From positions 124,001-188,000 of the forward strand of contig NZ_QBUC01000004.1 in NCBI RefSeq assembly GCF_003058165.1: a DNA stretch of 64,000 bases. Direction: 5' to 3'. This DNA is from Paenisporosarcina sp. OV554. GTDB taxonomy: Bacteria > Bacillota > Bacilli > Bacillales_A > Planococcaceae. The notes beneath the pieces are model-generated. The model had not been told where the DNA came from. It saw nothing but the letters and a program-made list of their open reading frames with translations, and did no database searches. Numbering within the stretch: the first letter of the stretch is position 1; the number at the start of each line of letters is the position of its first letter. The position numbers were made by a program, and so were the translations under genes. Positions 1-8,800 of the stretch are shown here, piece by piece.

Positions 1-569
1 GGAGAAGAGAATGTATTATCAACAATTACTTTTAGTCCATGTTTTTTTGCAACTTTATTAACTAATTCTAAATCCACAAGTTCCATGGTTGGATTTATTG
101 GTGTTTCTATATATACACAGACAGTCTCCGGTCGTATTGACGCTTCGATTTCTTGTTCTGTCGATAAGGCACTAAAACTATGTGAAATATTATATTTTTC
201 ATCCATCATTTCGAGTAAGCCAAATGTACAACCGTAAATTCCTCGCGAACAAAGAATGTGATCACCTGTTTTCGTTACATGAATAAGTACTGCACTAACT
301 GCGGCCATCCCCGACCCAAACGCTAATGCACTTTGTCCATTTTCAAGTTCTGCTATTCTTTCTTCTAAAATCCGAACGGTAGGATTCCCTAAACGTGAAT
401 AGATATTCCCAGATTCCTCTCCCGCAAAACGTCGTTCCCCTTGTTCAGCTGAGGAAAATGTATAAGTGGATGTTTGATATAAAGGAACGGATAAACTATC
501 ATGATGATGTTCAGACGAATACCCTTTGTGAATAATAGTTGTTTCTTTTCGAATAAATTCATTTTTCAT
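1..569 (-). CDS. Methionine gamma-lyase-like PLP enzyme (partial, N-terminal part)
   Basis: This is the first ~190 residues of a Cys/Met-metabolism PLP enzyme; the C-terminal half, including the PLP lysine, lies beyond the left edge. Visible motifs are KGYSSEHHHDSLSVPLYQTS near the start, SRLGNPT, FGSGMAA, an RGIYGCTF phosphate-binding segment, ETPINPTMELVDL and VDNTFS. The early TSTYTF and IYSRLGNPT motifs match methionine gamma-lyases better than MetI or MetC, which are present elsewhere here. Such enzymes split methionine to methanethiol, 2-oxobutyrate and ammonia in the cytosol. The ATG is preceded by a GGGGTGC-type ribosome site, and a perfect cre match lies 20 bp upstream, suggesting carbon control. 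Cystathionine gamma-lyase or synthase activity remains possible. Confidence 0.8.
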   Translation of the reverse strand, partial: MKNEFIRKETTIIHKGYSSEHHHDSLSVPLYQTSTYTFSSAEQGERRFAGEESGNIYSRLGNPTVRILEERIAELENGQSALAFGSGMAAVSAVLIHVTKTGDHILCSRGIYGCTFGLLEMMDEKYNISHSFSALSTEQEIEASIRPETVCVYIETPINPTMELVDLELVNKVAKKHGLKVIVDNTFSS

Positions 570-588
570 AATAAGCACCCCTAATTTT

Positions 589-603
589 ATGTAAACGCTT
601 TCA
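589..603. promoter_or_regulatory. CcpA cre site upstream of the methionine gamma-lyase-like gene
   Basis: ATGTAAACGCTTTCA matches the Bacillus cre consensus WTGNAANCGNWNNCW at every defined position and is nearly palindromic. It lies 20-35 bp before the start codon of the minus-strand gene, where CcpA would block transcription. The match is direct; the regulation is inferred. Confidence 0.7.
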
Positions 604-690
604 TACCTATCATTTCCATCTTACTCGATTCCAAGATTTTTGAAAAGGTCAACTTCCCTAATCGTTTCATTTAATTGTCAAGGTCTCATC

Positions 691-719
691 TTGACACTAC
701 ACTATTAAATAGATACAAT
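691..719 (+). promoter_or_regulatory. rpsD promoter (sigma-A type)
   Basis: A consensus -35 TTGACA (691-696) is followed after 17 bp by TACAAT (714-719), the spacing expected for vegetative promoters. It would give an rpsD leader of about 185 nt, long enough for the S4-binding structure. Confidence 0.8.
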
Positions 720-734
720 AGAGGATGTGTAAAA

Positions 735-908
735 TAAAAGCAGCAGTTGTATGGTCTTATTCGTTTCATTTTATTCCTCCAAGGTTATTGGATGGGGTAT
801 CTCGTAACCCTTGGCTGCGAGGGCGAAGGTACATGAAAATAAAATGACAGTTTGATTGATACATCTGGTCTTATTTTACAACAAAATAAAACCACTAAAA
901 GGAGGAGT
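735..908 (+). ncRNA. rpsD mRNA leader (S4 autoregulatory structure)
   Basis: The leader holds nested pairing: CATTTTATT near 768 pairs with AATAAAATG near 838, enclosing CCAAGGTTA near 779 pairing with TAACCCTTGG near 806. In Bacillus, S4 represses its own rpsD by binding the leader; the position and folding here fit that role. I call it from structure and context, not from an alignment. Confidence 0.65.
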
Positions 909-913
909 CTCTC

Positions 914-1516
914 ATGGCTCGTTATACAGGTCCAGCTTGGAAATTATCTCGTCGTCTTGGTCTATCACTAAGCGGTACAGGTAAAGAATTAGAAAAACGC
1001 CCTTACGCACCAGGACAACACGGTCCTAACCAACGTAAAAAAATCTCGGAATACGGTTTACAATTACAAGAGAAGCAAAAGCTTCGTCACATGTATGGTG
1101 TAAACGAACGTCAATTCCGTACACTTTTCGATAAAGCGGCTAAAATGCCTGGTAAATCTGGTGAGAACTTCATGATTCTTCTTGATACTCGCCTTGACAA
1201 CATCGTTTACCGTTTAGGTCTTTCACGCACTCGTCGTGGAGCTCGTCAATTAGTAAACCACGGTCACGTTATGGTTGATGGAAAACGCGTTGATATTCCT
1301 TCATACCGTCTAAAAGCAGGTCAAGAAATTTCTCTTCGTGAAAAATCTCAAAACCTTGATATCGTTAATGAGTCTATGGAAGTAAACAACTTTGTTCCTG
1401 AATACTTATCTTTCGATGCAGACAAAAAAGTTGGTACATTCATTCGTCGTCCAGAACGTAGCGAATTATCTGCTGAAATCAATGAATCATTAATCGTTGA
1501 GTACTACTCACGTTAA
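914..1516 (+). CDS. rpsD: Small ribosomal subunit protein S4
   Basis: A 200-residue S4, the usual length for this family in Bacillus. It begins [20 protein letters not shown], has the [13 protein letters not shown] segment, and has a C-terminal S4 RNA-binding domain (about residues 90-155, with [20 protein letters not shown]). S4 binds 16S rRNA early in 30S assembly and represses its own mRNA. The ATG follows an AAAGGAGGAG ribosome site. It has its own promoter, leader and terminator, so it is monocistronic. Codon use is that of a highly expressed gene. This marks the left core edge of the accessory region. Confidence 0.98.
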   Translation: MARYTGPAWKLSRRLGLSLSGTGKELEKRPYAPGQHGPNQRKKISEYGLQLQEKQKLRHMYGVNERQFRTLFDKAAKMPGKSGENFMILLDTRLDNIVYRLGLSRTRRGARQLVNHGHVMVDGKRVDIPSYRLKAGQEISLREKSQNLDIVNESMEVNNFVPEYLSFDADKKVGTFIRRPERSELSAEINESLIVEYYSR

Positions 1517-1543
1517 TAGCTATACTTTGCAAAGTGTAGTATT

Positions 1544-1590
1544 AAAAGCCCTAGAATCCTTGTTAAATCAAGATTTTAGGGCTTTTTCTT
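1544..1590 (+). terminator. rpsD terminator
   Basis: AAAGCCCTAGAATC pairs with a near-complementary arm ending TTTTAGGGCTTT, followed by a T-rich run. It lies about 30 bp after the rpsD stop. Confidence 0.9.
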
Positions 1591-1794
1591 TTTTACTAAA
1601 ATGTAAAATAAAGCAAAGATAAGCAGGTTATTGGGGCTAATCAAAAATATTAATGGCGGCGTATGTACAGGAAATGTGCATGTAAGTTAAAGCTACTCTC
1701 AAAAAGCATTTCTTTAAGGTGCTTTCTTTGTTAAGTGTTTTCTATTTTTCTTTTGGCTTTACTTAGCCACGGTAGGATACAGGACTGACTAAGA

Positions 1795-1853
1795 CCATTA
1801 ACTTGACAGGGTGAAGGACGGGTGAAGGACGCTGGTTCGATCCCAGTCGGGAT
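1795..1853 (+). repeat. tRNA 3'-end-like fragment (candidate left att remnant)
   Basis: GCTGGTTCGATCCCAGT has the shape of a tRNA T-arm (5-bp stem, TTCGATC loop) and is followed by CGGGATCA, like an acceptor strand plus discriminator. No D-arm, anticodon arm or matching 5' acceptor strand is found upstream, so it is not a complete tRNA gene. An 11-bp unit GGGTGAAGGAC is tandemly duplicated just before it. A related sequence (TTGACAGGGG...GCTGGTTC) recurs near 5774, and an integrase remnant starts about 70 bp away, the usual arrangement for elements integrated at tRNA ends. Confidence 0.5.
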
Positions 1854-1866
1854 CATTATTATTGAA

Positions 1867-1908
1867 AAGCCTGTAAACGTTGATACATCAATTTTTTACA
1901 GGTTTTTT
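1867..1908. terminator. Hairpin with T-run beside the tRNA-like fragment
   Basis: CCTGTAAA pairs with TTTACAGG across a ~17-nt loop and is followed by TTTTTT on the plus strand. It could end transcription from the plus side; the facing integrase remnant also ends close by. Confidence 0.6.
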
Positions 1909-1921
1909 ATAAATTGATTTC

Positions 1922-2224
1922 TCACTTCAAATACCTTGCAAAGTTCCTATAATTCATTAAATGTCCGCCATTTATTTGATGATTATTATTAACTCTGCCT
2001 TGAATCGCATTGTAAAATATATCTGCTACGTCATTATCTGAGTTTGGTAAGAGATGGGCATAATATTCAAACGTGATTTTAGGATTTGCATGTCTCAGTC
2101 GATTCGAAATTTTAACGATGTCCACGCCTTCAGAAATAAGGTTACACGCCCCAGCCATAATTAGTGGTCGGTGGCCCACTAACTTTCTTAAGTCCATAAT
2201 ATAGCCCATATATTGCCTCCACAA
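1922..2224 (-). pseudogene. Tyrosine recombinase (integrase) C-terminal remnant
   Basis: About 100 residues resemble the end of a phage/ICE-type tyrosine integrase. VDIVKISNRLRHANPKITFE followed by YYAHLLPN matches the conserved LGHAN...Y block containing the catalytic His and nucleophilic Tyr. The upstream LRKLVGHRPLIMAG looks like a decayed HDLRHTHAS box. The N-terminal DNA-binding domains and first catalytic Arg region are absent, so it cannot be active. Its place beside a tRNA-end-like sequence supports the remains of an integrated element. The first residues may not be original coding sequence. Confidence 0.65.
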
Positions 2225-2307
2225 ATAAAATCTAAAAAATATCGCATTTTAAAGATATTTTTTCTCCCATTTTTAATTATCCTGTTGCGTTAGCTGAACA
2301 AGAAATC

Positions 2308-2475
2308 TTATTTGTTTTCCGTTTCTATTTCCGATACCAACTTACAAAGATAGCCAACAATGTATTCTCTTTTGATCATTTCTTCAATGTCATCATTTTC
2401 TACAAGGTCATCTACACCTTTATTTATAACTCCCCATAACGGCGTGTTTTCAAACTTTTTATAAGGATGCTCCAT
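2308..2475 (-). CDS. Small conserved-looking acidic protein (55 aa), function unknown
   Basis: A 55-residue protein starting MEHPYKKFENTPLWGVINKG and ending in KLVSEIETENK. The ATG has a strong GGGAGGTAA ribosome site 8 bp upstream, which is why I accept such a short gene. It is acidic with predicted helical segments (DDLVENDDIEEMIKREYIVG), and has no signal peptide or membrane segment. I have the impression that similar short proteins occur in Bacillus mobile regions, but cannot name a family. It lies inside the putative integrated segment between the integrase remnant and the RRNPP regulator. Confidence 0.6.
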   Translation of the reverse strand: MEHPYKKFENTPLWGVINKGVDDLVENDDIEEMIKREYIVGYLCKLVSEIETENK

Positions 2476-2660
2476 AGAAAAGGTTACCTCCCGATTTAAT
2501 TATTTAATTCCTTCTTCACCTTTTCTTATTAAAGTAAACTGCCCCGTTAGTTCAATAAGTTCAACAAAAAAAGCGTTAATCCTTCTTGAAACAACGCACC
2601 CGTGAATTCAAAAAGACATTATAAATTATTACTTCAATCTTCTTCTTTTGCTACCAGTAA

Positions 2661-2834
2661 CTACTCTTTTATTCCTTTAATATAGTATTTAGATTTAAAT
2701 ACTACATAAGAAATTACATTGTAAGTTAATGAACATAGAATAATGGTCAGAGTTTTGTTATATGTAATCGTTCCAAACTGATACATTTGAACACCTGTTT
2801 TATCGTGTTCAATAATGGACGAGTTTTGTTTCAT
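2661..2834 (-). CDS. Possible 57-aa protein with one membrane segment
   Basis: An ATG-started frame of 57 codons begins MKQNSSIIEHDKTG and contains a hydrophobic stretch (TIILCSLTYNVISYVVF) near residues 30-46, then a Lys-rich tail. No clear ribosome binding site precedes it. It sits downstream of the RRNPP-type regulator on the same strand, where such regulators often have a signalling-peptide gene, but it is longer than most pro-peptides and lacks an N-terminal signal. It may equally be a fragment of a decayed membrane protein. Confidence 0.25.
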   Translation of the reverse strand: MKQNSSIIEHDKTGVQMYQFGTITYNKTLTIILCSLTYNVISYVVFKSKYYIKGIKE

Positions 2835-2894
2835 AGTGGATTAAAATTCAACGATTCATAATCTTAGTATGTTTTTCTTATTGAACTAACGGAT

Positions 2895-2931
2895 AGATCC
2901 AACTATCTTTTTATCTCTCGGCTGGGTACCA
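2895..2931 (-). repeat. 37-nt copy of the 3' end of the anti-sigma gene at 27.1 kb
   Basis: This segment is identical to 27104-27140 except at one position. There it encodes the last residues of the RskA-like anti-sigma factor (GTQPR-KKIVGS). Here no surrounding homology to that gene remains, so it is a fragment left by duplication or rearrangement. Confidence 0.7.
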
Positions 2932-2961
2932 GTTTTTTATGCACTTTGTCTACACACTGAA

Positions 2962-2992
2962 ACAAGAATACAATAAGTATTCTTGTTTTTTT
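2962..2992. terminator. Hairpin with T-run downstream of the RRNPP-type regulator
   Basis: CAAGAATAC and GTATTCTTG form a 9-bp stem with a short loop, followed on the plus strand by seven Ts. It lies just beyond the minus-strand regulator's stop, where the T-tract is weak, so it acts best on plus-strand transcripts. Confidence 0.6.
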
Positions 2993-2993
2993 A

Positions 2994-4214
2994 TTAAGTA
3001 ACGAGTATTAATTTTGCCATTTCTAATGCTTTATCAGGTAAGTTTATTTTAGAATAATAGTTAAAAAGTTCTTTTTCAGACCGTTGAATTAAATAAGTGT
3101 AACCAAATTTAGTAAACATCGGTAATGCTTTATTATCTAAATATTTAAAGTATTCTTTTTCTTTAGACTTAATTAAATAAAGGTTAAGTCTAAATAGATG
3201 AATATACAATAATTGATTAATTCGAATCGCAATAATTAATCCATCCTCAGCAAGTCGTATTAATTCATCATTTGGGATAAGTTCTCCTTCAAACGAGCTA
3301 CGAATATATCCTTCTAAAGTAAGTAAGTAAAAAGGAGATTCTGAATTTTTGAGCGACATTGATTGTTTATAATAAAAAATAGCTTGTTCATAATTTTTTC
3401 TTCGGTAGTACTCATACGCTAAGTTATGGAATAATTTTGCCTTTCGATCAGGAGCATTAAATAACTCACAACTTTTGATTAAACTCTTAAAACGACTAAT
3501 AATTTCATCATAATCACTGTTTTCAGTAACTTGAATAATCATAATCATTTCAGCGTCAATAACTCTAAGATAGTTATTAATATCCTTAAAATATTTATGC
3601 GACTTTTCTGCACAATAATATGCCGCAACTGGTGATTGATTTGTATGATAAGCCATTGCTAAGTGATAATAATATTCTGGATTCTTATAACCCTCAATTT
3701 GTATTTGTTTTAGAGTTTGGATTGCTTTGATATGGTCTTCACATTTTAAATAATAAATACCCAAAACATGTTTTAATAAATTGGATTCATATTCTGTTAA
3801 TTCGTTCTCTAATTTTTGTATTTTCTTTATGATTTTCTTTGCTTCACGGGTATTATTATGAATTAAAAAATATCTTACTCGAAGTAAATGATATAAGTGT
3901 ATATAATCTGAAATCGCGATTAATTCATCATGTTCTAATTCACTATTAATTTGTTCGATTTCTTCTTCTAATTCCATGATGATTGCATCATGCCATTGTG
4001 TTAAGCGGTGTTTAATATTGAGTGATTTTTTTAATTCTACATCCATCTCTATTCCTAGTCTCTCTGATAATAAAGATATGATTTCATTATTATAGGTTGT
4101 TCGGTTACACTCAATTTTACTAATATGTGTGATCGAACAGATATCCTTTCCTAGTTGTTCTTGAGTTAGTTTGTATTTTTCTCGATAAAACTTTATGATT
4201 TTCCCCTCATACAT
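2994..4214 (-). CDS. RRNPP-type (NprR/PlcR-like) HTH-TPR transcriptional regulator
   Basis: A 406-residue protein with an N-terminal HTH_3 domain (residues ~5-60; KIIKFYREKYKLTQEQLGKD, then a SITHISKIE recognition helix) and a long helical C-terminal region of tetratricopeptide repeats (~90-400; for example LYHLLRVRYFLIHNN and KAKLFHNLAYEYYRRKNYEQ). This layout and length match peptide-responsive regulators such as NprR and PlcR, in which a re-imported secreted peptide binds the TPR domain. The start resembles NprR-type proteins (GKIIKYYREK...LTQEQLG). No convincing cognate peptide gene is adjacent. A neutral protease, the classical NprR target, lies 50 kb away at 53.9 kb, and large exoprotease genes lie 2-14 kb downstream; regulation of either is only a guess. 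The ATG is followed by an unbroken domain match. Confidence 0.85.
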   Translation of the reverse strand: MYEGKIIKFYREKYKLTQEQLGKDICSITHISKIECNRTTYNNEIISLLSERLGIEMDVELKKSLNIKHRLTQWHDAIIMELEEEIEQINSELEHDELIAISDYIHLYHLLRVRYFLIHNNTREAKKIIKKIQKLENELTEYESNLLKHVLGIYYLKCEDHIKAIQTLKQIQIEGYKNPEYYYHLAMAYHTNQSPVAAYYCAEKSHKYFKDINNYLRVIDAEMIMIIQVTENSDYDEIISRFKSLIKSCELFNAPDRKAKLFHNLAYEYYRRKNYEQAIFYYKQSMSLKNSESPFYLLTLEGYIRSSFEGELIPNDELIRLAEDGLIIAIRINQLLYIHLFRLNLYLIKSKEKEYFKYLDNKALPMFTKFGYTYLIQRSEKELFNYYSKINLPDKALEMAKLILVT

Positions 4215-4557
4215 AACCCAATTTCACCTCTTCTATGTTGGCTGAATTTTAGTAAACCAAATTATGTTTCAAACTATATTCTCTTTGACGAAATATACAT
4301 ATTGGCATTTGGTAAGAATAGAAAATTAATTAGAAAGAGATATTTATTAAAATTTTACAATTTTCGATAAATTAAGTACATTTACAAAAATGGTATACGT
4401 TATGAAGGAATGCTTAACAAGAAGTTATATTTTCAAAAACGAAGAATGGTTGTTTCTGTTCCGATAATACTAACATTGGATTGTATTTTAATTTTTTCAT
4501 AACTAATATTAGGAGTATTAGTATAATATGATTATGTGTTAAAGCTGAGGTGAAAAG
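4215..4557. promoter_or_regulatory. Divergent regulatory region between the RRNPP-type and LysR-type regulators
   Basis: This AT-rich 343-bp spacer separates two divergent regulator genes. A TATAAT (4522-4527) 31 bp before the LysR-type start is a likely -10 box, and the palindrome CTAATATTAG (4503-4512) just upstream would be a natural autoregulatory operator. No gene is seen in it. Confidence 0.4.
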
Positions 4558-5472
4558 ATGAATTTTGAACAAATGGAGTATATTCTAACTGTCGCTAATG
4601 AAAAGTCAATAACAAAGGCAGCTGAAAAATTATTTATATCACCTTCTGGAATGAGTCAGTCAATTACAAAATTAGAAAATGAGCTCGGTATTAAAATATT
4701 TAATCGTTCGAAACAAGGAGTAACTCCAACGTTTGAAGGGAAAATAGTTATTTCTAAAGCAATTACATTACGAGACACCATAAAAGATTTAAAAAAAGAG
4801 ATTGAGATATATAAAAATAATAATAAAGTACAATTGAAAATACTAACCGCCCCTGCTTTTTCTTATATCATTCAAGATCTATTGGTAAAGTTTAATTCGG
4901 ATCATAAGGAATTGTCTTTCGACATAGTCGAGCAAAATCCAGCAAATATTATTCGAAATTTTAATAAACATAATTATGACATTGCATTTATTTCAGCAAC
5001 AATAGAGGAACTAAAAAGAGAAAGTAATATTAGTTTCGAACATTTACGCAGAGGTCAAATATGTATTGCTGTTGGTAAAAAATCTCCCTTTTATTCAATA
5101 GAATATGTAACTCCAAAAGATTTAGAAAATGCCAAAATAGTGATGTATAAAGATGCTGACTATAAAAGGTTGTTAAAAATTACCAAAATTAATTCAAAAA
5201 ATATAGTATTGAAATCAAATAGAAGTAGCCTTCTATTTGAATTGGTAAAAGAGAGCCAAGCTATTTTATATCTTCATGATTTTACGATTAAAAATCGCCC
5301 AATGGTATTGAATGGAGACATTAGGATCATTCCTTTAAAGGAAGAAAACTTCTTCGAAATAGATTTCTGGCTTATATATTTAGAAATGAAAGGTTTAACA
5401 CCGGTGGTAAGGGAATTTATTAAAGAATTAAAAAATCAATTTAAAAAGATAGGGATACAATCAATAAATTAA
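4558..5472 (+). CDS. LysR-family transcriptional regulator
   Basis: A 304-residue LysR-type regulator. The N-terminal winged HTH (residues 1-60: MNFEQMEYILTVANEKSITK, then AAEKLFISPSGMSQSITKLE) is typical, with a linker helix and an effector-binding domain of two alpha/beta lobes (~90-295). The ATG follows GCTGAGGTGAAAAG, a good ribosome site. No metabolic target lies next to it: upstream is the divergent RRNPP-type regulator and downstream only a doubtful short frame, so effector and target are unknown. It is AT-rich with many AAA/ATA codons, more so than the core genes, in keeping with an acquired segment. Confidence 0.9.
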   Translation: MNFEQMEYILTVANEKSITKAAEKLFISPSGMSQSITKLENELGIKIFNRSKQGVTPTFEGKIVISKAITLRDTIKDLKKEIEIYKNNNKVQLKILTAPAFSYIIQDLLVKFNSDHKELSFDIVEQNPANIIRNFNKHNYDIAFISATIEELKRESNISFEHLRRGQICIAVGKKSPFYSIEYVTPKDLENAKIVMYKDADYKRLLKITKINSKNIVLKSNRSSLLFELVKESQAILYLHDFTIKNRPMVLNGDIRIIPLKEENFFEIDFWLIYLEMKGLTPVVREFIKELKNQFKKIGIQSIN

Positions 5473-5567
5473 AAATATTAGGGAAAAAAGCCGTCAACTG
5501 AACGCCTTTTACCTAATAGTAGTTATCGTCCGTGTAAAGCTAAGATTATTTAAGTCAAAACTATTTC

Positions 5568-5774
5568 TTGATGAATAGTATGTATATTATTACGAATATT
5601 GACACCCTACCTCTTAGAAACTTTACTTTTTCATTGCACAAAACTTGCACAGACACACTAGAAACAATAGAAATAAAAGATTATCAATGCATAAAATTTC
5701 AACGACCTATTGATTTAATGGACTTAATCGAACTAAAATATTCAGTAATACTGAATGATCCTCGTACACTGTAA
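5568..5774 (+). CDS. Doubtful 68-aa open frame
   Basis: An ATG-started frame whose product contains YIITNIDTLPLRNFTFSLH and ends SVILNDPRTL. It has no recognisable domain, signal peptide or membrane segment, and no ribosome site precedes the first ATG. Composition is compatible with coding, so it may be the C-terminal part of a decayed gene. It ends exactly where the second tRNA-end-like repeat begins. Confidence 0.25.
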   Translation: MMNSMYIITNIDTLPLRNFTFSLHKTCTDTLETIEIKDYQCIKFQRPIDLMDLIELKYSVILNDPRTL

Positions 5775-5800
5775 TTGACAGGGGAGGGGTCGCTGGTTCA
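5771..5800 (+). repeat. Second tRNA-end-like repeat (candidate right att remnant)
   Basis: TTGACAGGGGAGGGGTCGCTGGTTC resembles the sequence near 1800 (TTGACAGGG...GACGCTGGTTC) but stops inside the T-loop. With that copy it brackets about 4 kb holding the integrase remnant, two small frames and two regulators. The match is partial, so this is suggestive only. Confidence 0.4.
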
Positions 5801-5811
5801 GAAGTGCATTA

Positions 5812-5842
5812 AAAAAAGAGCCGAAATTACTCGGCTCTTCTT
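5812..5842. terminator. Terminator of the SLH subtilase gene
   Basis: AAGAGCCGA and TCGGCTCTT form a 9-bp stem with A-run and T-run on either side, so it can work in both directions. It lies 10 bp beyond the original stop of the minus-strand protease. Confidence 0.85.
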
Positions 5843-5849
5843 TTCCAAA

Positions 5850-8800
5850 TCAGTTTATTAATTTAAGTGTGTCCAATCTACCGTAGAGCATAACTGCTGC
5901 TTCAGCACGTGTTGCATTGTTTTTAGGATTGAACTGACCTTCGTTCCCTTTAATAACACCTAGTGCAGTTGCTTTATAGACTGAATCAATTGCATATGTA
6001 CCAATTAATTGATGGTCTTTAAAGTTAGCTGGTTTTTCTAGGTTGTCTAGTTTTATTTTATCTTTATACTCAACTGCTCTTACAACCATTGCCACGATTT
6101 CTTCACGTTTAATCGGAGCCTATGGATTAAATTTACCATCCTTCATTCCGTTCACAATGCCTGCATTGGCAGCTGCTTCAATACCTGCAAATGCCCACTT
6201 TTTGCTTGTGTTCACATCCTCAAACTTGCCCTCGTACGTCTTCAACGGAAGGTTTAGCGCGCGAGCAAGTAATACGGTGAATTCTGCACGCGTAATTTGT
6301 GCGTTTGGTGCAAAGGAAGTTTCCGTTTTCCCTTGGATAATTCCCTTCGCTGCAAGCTTATTAATTTCATCTTTTGCGAAAGTATTTGTAATATCCGTGA
6401 ATGCTGGTGGTGTTTCTGGTTTAGGATCAACCGGGCCAGGACCAGGACCAACATCCTGCTTAATCGTTAGTTTCCCTTGTGCTTTCTGTTTAACTCTTTT
6501 TCCAGTGGCATCTGTTAGTTCAACTTTAATAATAGCATTTTGAATTTTTACATCTGGAACGGTCCAAACGCCCTTATAAACTCCTGGCTCAACCTCTTCC
6601 ATTATATTTTTAGCAGAGGATTGCGTCTTCTTTTGCGCAGGGAGTTTCACTTCAAAGTTTGCTTCTCCACCGATTACATTACTTCGGAAGGAGATTTCTA
6701 GCTCCTCACCAGGGAACATAGATTGGTCAATTGCCGGTTTAAGATCTTGAATGACAGGTTTATCGGATAGTAGTGAAACAATAACAGGATCCGATTTTCC
6801 CGTCATTTTCCCATTCAACATGGAGACTGCTATTAAACTATTTTCACCGTCATTAATTTTCATTGGGATTGAAAATTTGCCTTCATCGCCAACTTTTGCA
6901 GTACCTACTTCTTCATTATTATTCATCAGCTTAATCGTTGTTGTCGGTGAGGCAGTTCCTTCTACCGTGATGTTTTCGTCTTTGAATACTTCATCCTGTT
7001 TTGGCGAAGTAATTGAAGGCTTGTCTACTTCATAACTAACACGTGCACGGATCATATAATTACCGTCTTCAACAAATGCTGGATAAAATTCGCCGTCAAG
7101 ATATTGATAGCTTCTCTCCATATAAGGATTACCGTTATCGGTTGCCAAACCAAGCGCCTCCGGATAATTCAGTGTTTGGACATACACCATATAAAAATCT
7201 CCATCAACCTTGATATTGTAATCGGTTAAATCAACTACTGTCCAGTCATCCAATACAGCTTCAGCGGCTATCGGGCCACCAAGTTTCTTACCCGGTAACC
7301 CATCGCGTCCAGAGGCATCCCATACTTCCACATTAAATTCCGTTCCATGTGTTTCTGAGTATTTTTTATCCTTTAAGTGAAACACACCATCTGTGACAAT
7401 CGCTGATTTCTTATTCTCTGGCAATGACATTTTTACTGCCCAGCCAGCTCCACCGCCAAAATACATACTGCCACTATCAACTTTTCCATTATCGTAGCCA
7501 ATTTCGCCGCCAGGATACGTGTAAAAAGGATCAAGAACAATATCAACCTCTTGCCGATTTCCTTTTATTGTAATAGCAACATCTTGACTGTGATAGCCGC
7601 TTCTCATGGCTTTCAACGTATAAGTTCCTTCATTAGCTGTAATTTCATATTTACCGTCCTTATTCGTCGCCACAGGTGTAATATTGGCATCTTCCATAAG
7701 GAGTAATGTTACACCTTCAACAGCTTCCCCCGAGATTTTATCGGTAATCACACCACTTATAGTTCCTTTGGGGATTTCATTCAATGTGAAATCTGCGTGT
7801 ATAGCTTTATCTTTTTCAAACGTTACTGATTGCTGTTTAGATTGATATCCATATGCTTCGGCTTGAACTGTATATTTGCCAGCAGCATGCGGGAGTTTAT
7901 AAGAGCCGTTTTCAGGATTTGTGTTGACGTACTGTCTACTTTCAAGCACGCTAACTTTACCGCTTATCGGCAAATCAAAATTCTTAATCGTTTGGACCAC
8001 TTTTCCTTCCAAAGTCCCCAGACCATCTCTAATAGAAGATACCGCATTGTATGCATTGACTAATCCATAGCCGTACCCGTTATTTGGTGATTCTGGATAT
8101 TCCTTATCCGTTAAAGGCTTTGCTGTTTCTATTAAAATTTTTTCTATTTCATCAACCGATAAACTTGCATCTACTTCATATAATAATGCTACAACTGCCG
8201 ATACAGCGGGGGCCGCCATCGATGATCCATTCCAACCGCCTTCGTAATCACTGCGAGGTATCGATGAACGAATATTCGCTCCAGGCGCTGAAATATCAGG
8301 CTTTATTTCACCATATGGTGAAGGGCCGCGTAATGAAAAGTCTCCAACTATATCATTACTATCCGTTGCTCCCACTGCAAATGATTCGGGATAGTTTGCT
8401 GGATTGGCGACTGATCCAGGCCCGCCATCATTAGTCATGCCCGTGTTTCCAACTGCGAATGTAGGAAATATCCCGGCATTTCTCCATTCTCTTACTACAT
8501 CTCGATACCATTCATCAAGACCTGGTCCGCCACCCCATGAGTTGTTAACAATATCAGGTGCCATGTCAACGCGGGTATTCCCATTTGCATCTGTTGGTGC
8601 TAAAATCCACTCTGCAGCAGCCAATAGATTGGCATCACTTCCGCTAGTCTCCGAGAATGCCTTAACAGCAATCCATTTTGCGCCCGGTGCTACTCCTATT
8701 TTGTTAGATCCATCTGGTTCACTGCCGACCATTGTCCCAGTCACATGTGTTCCATGTCCTAAATCATCATATGGAATCGATTGTCCGGCAGTGGCATCAA

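Noticed and set aside
1795-1860. Complete tRNA gene
   Set aside because: Only the T-arm and 3' acceptor-like strand are present; no 5' acceptor, D-arm or anticodon arm can be paired.
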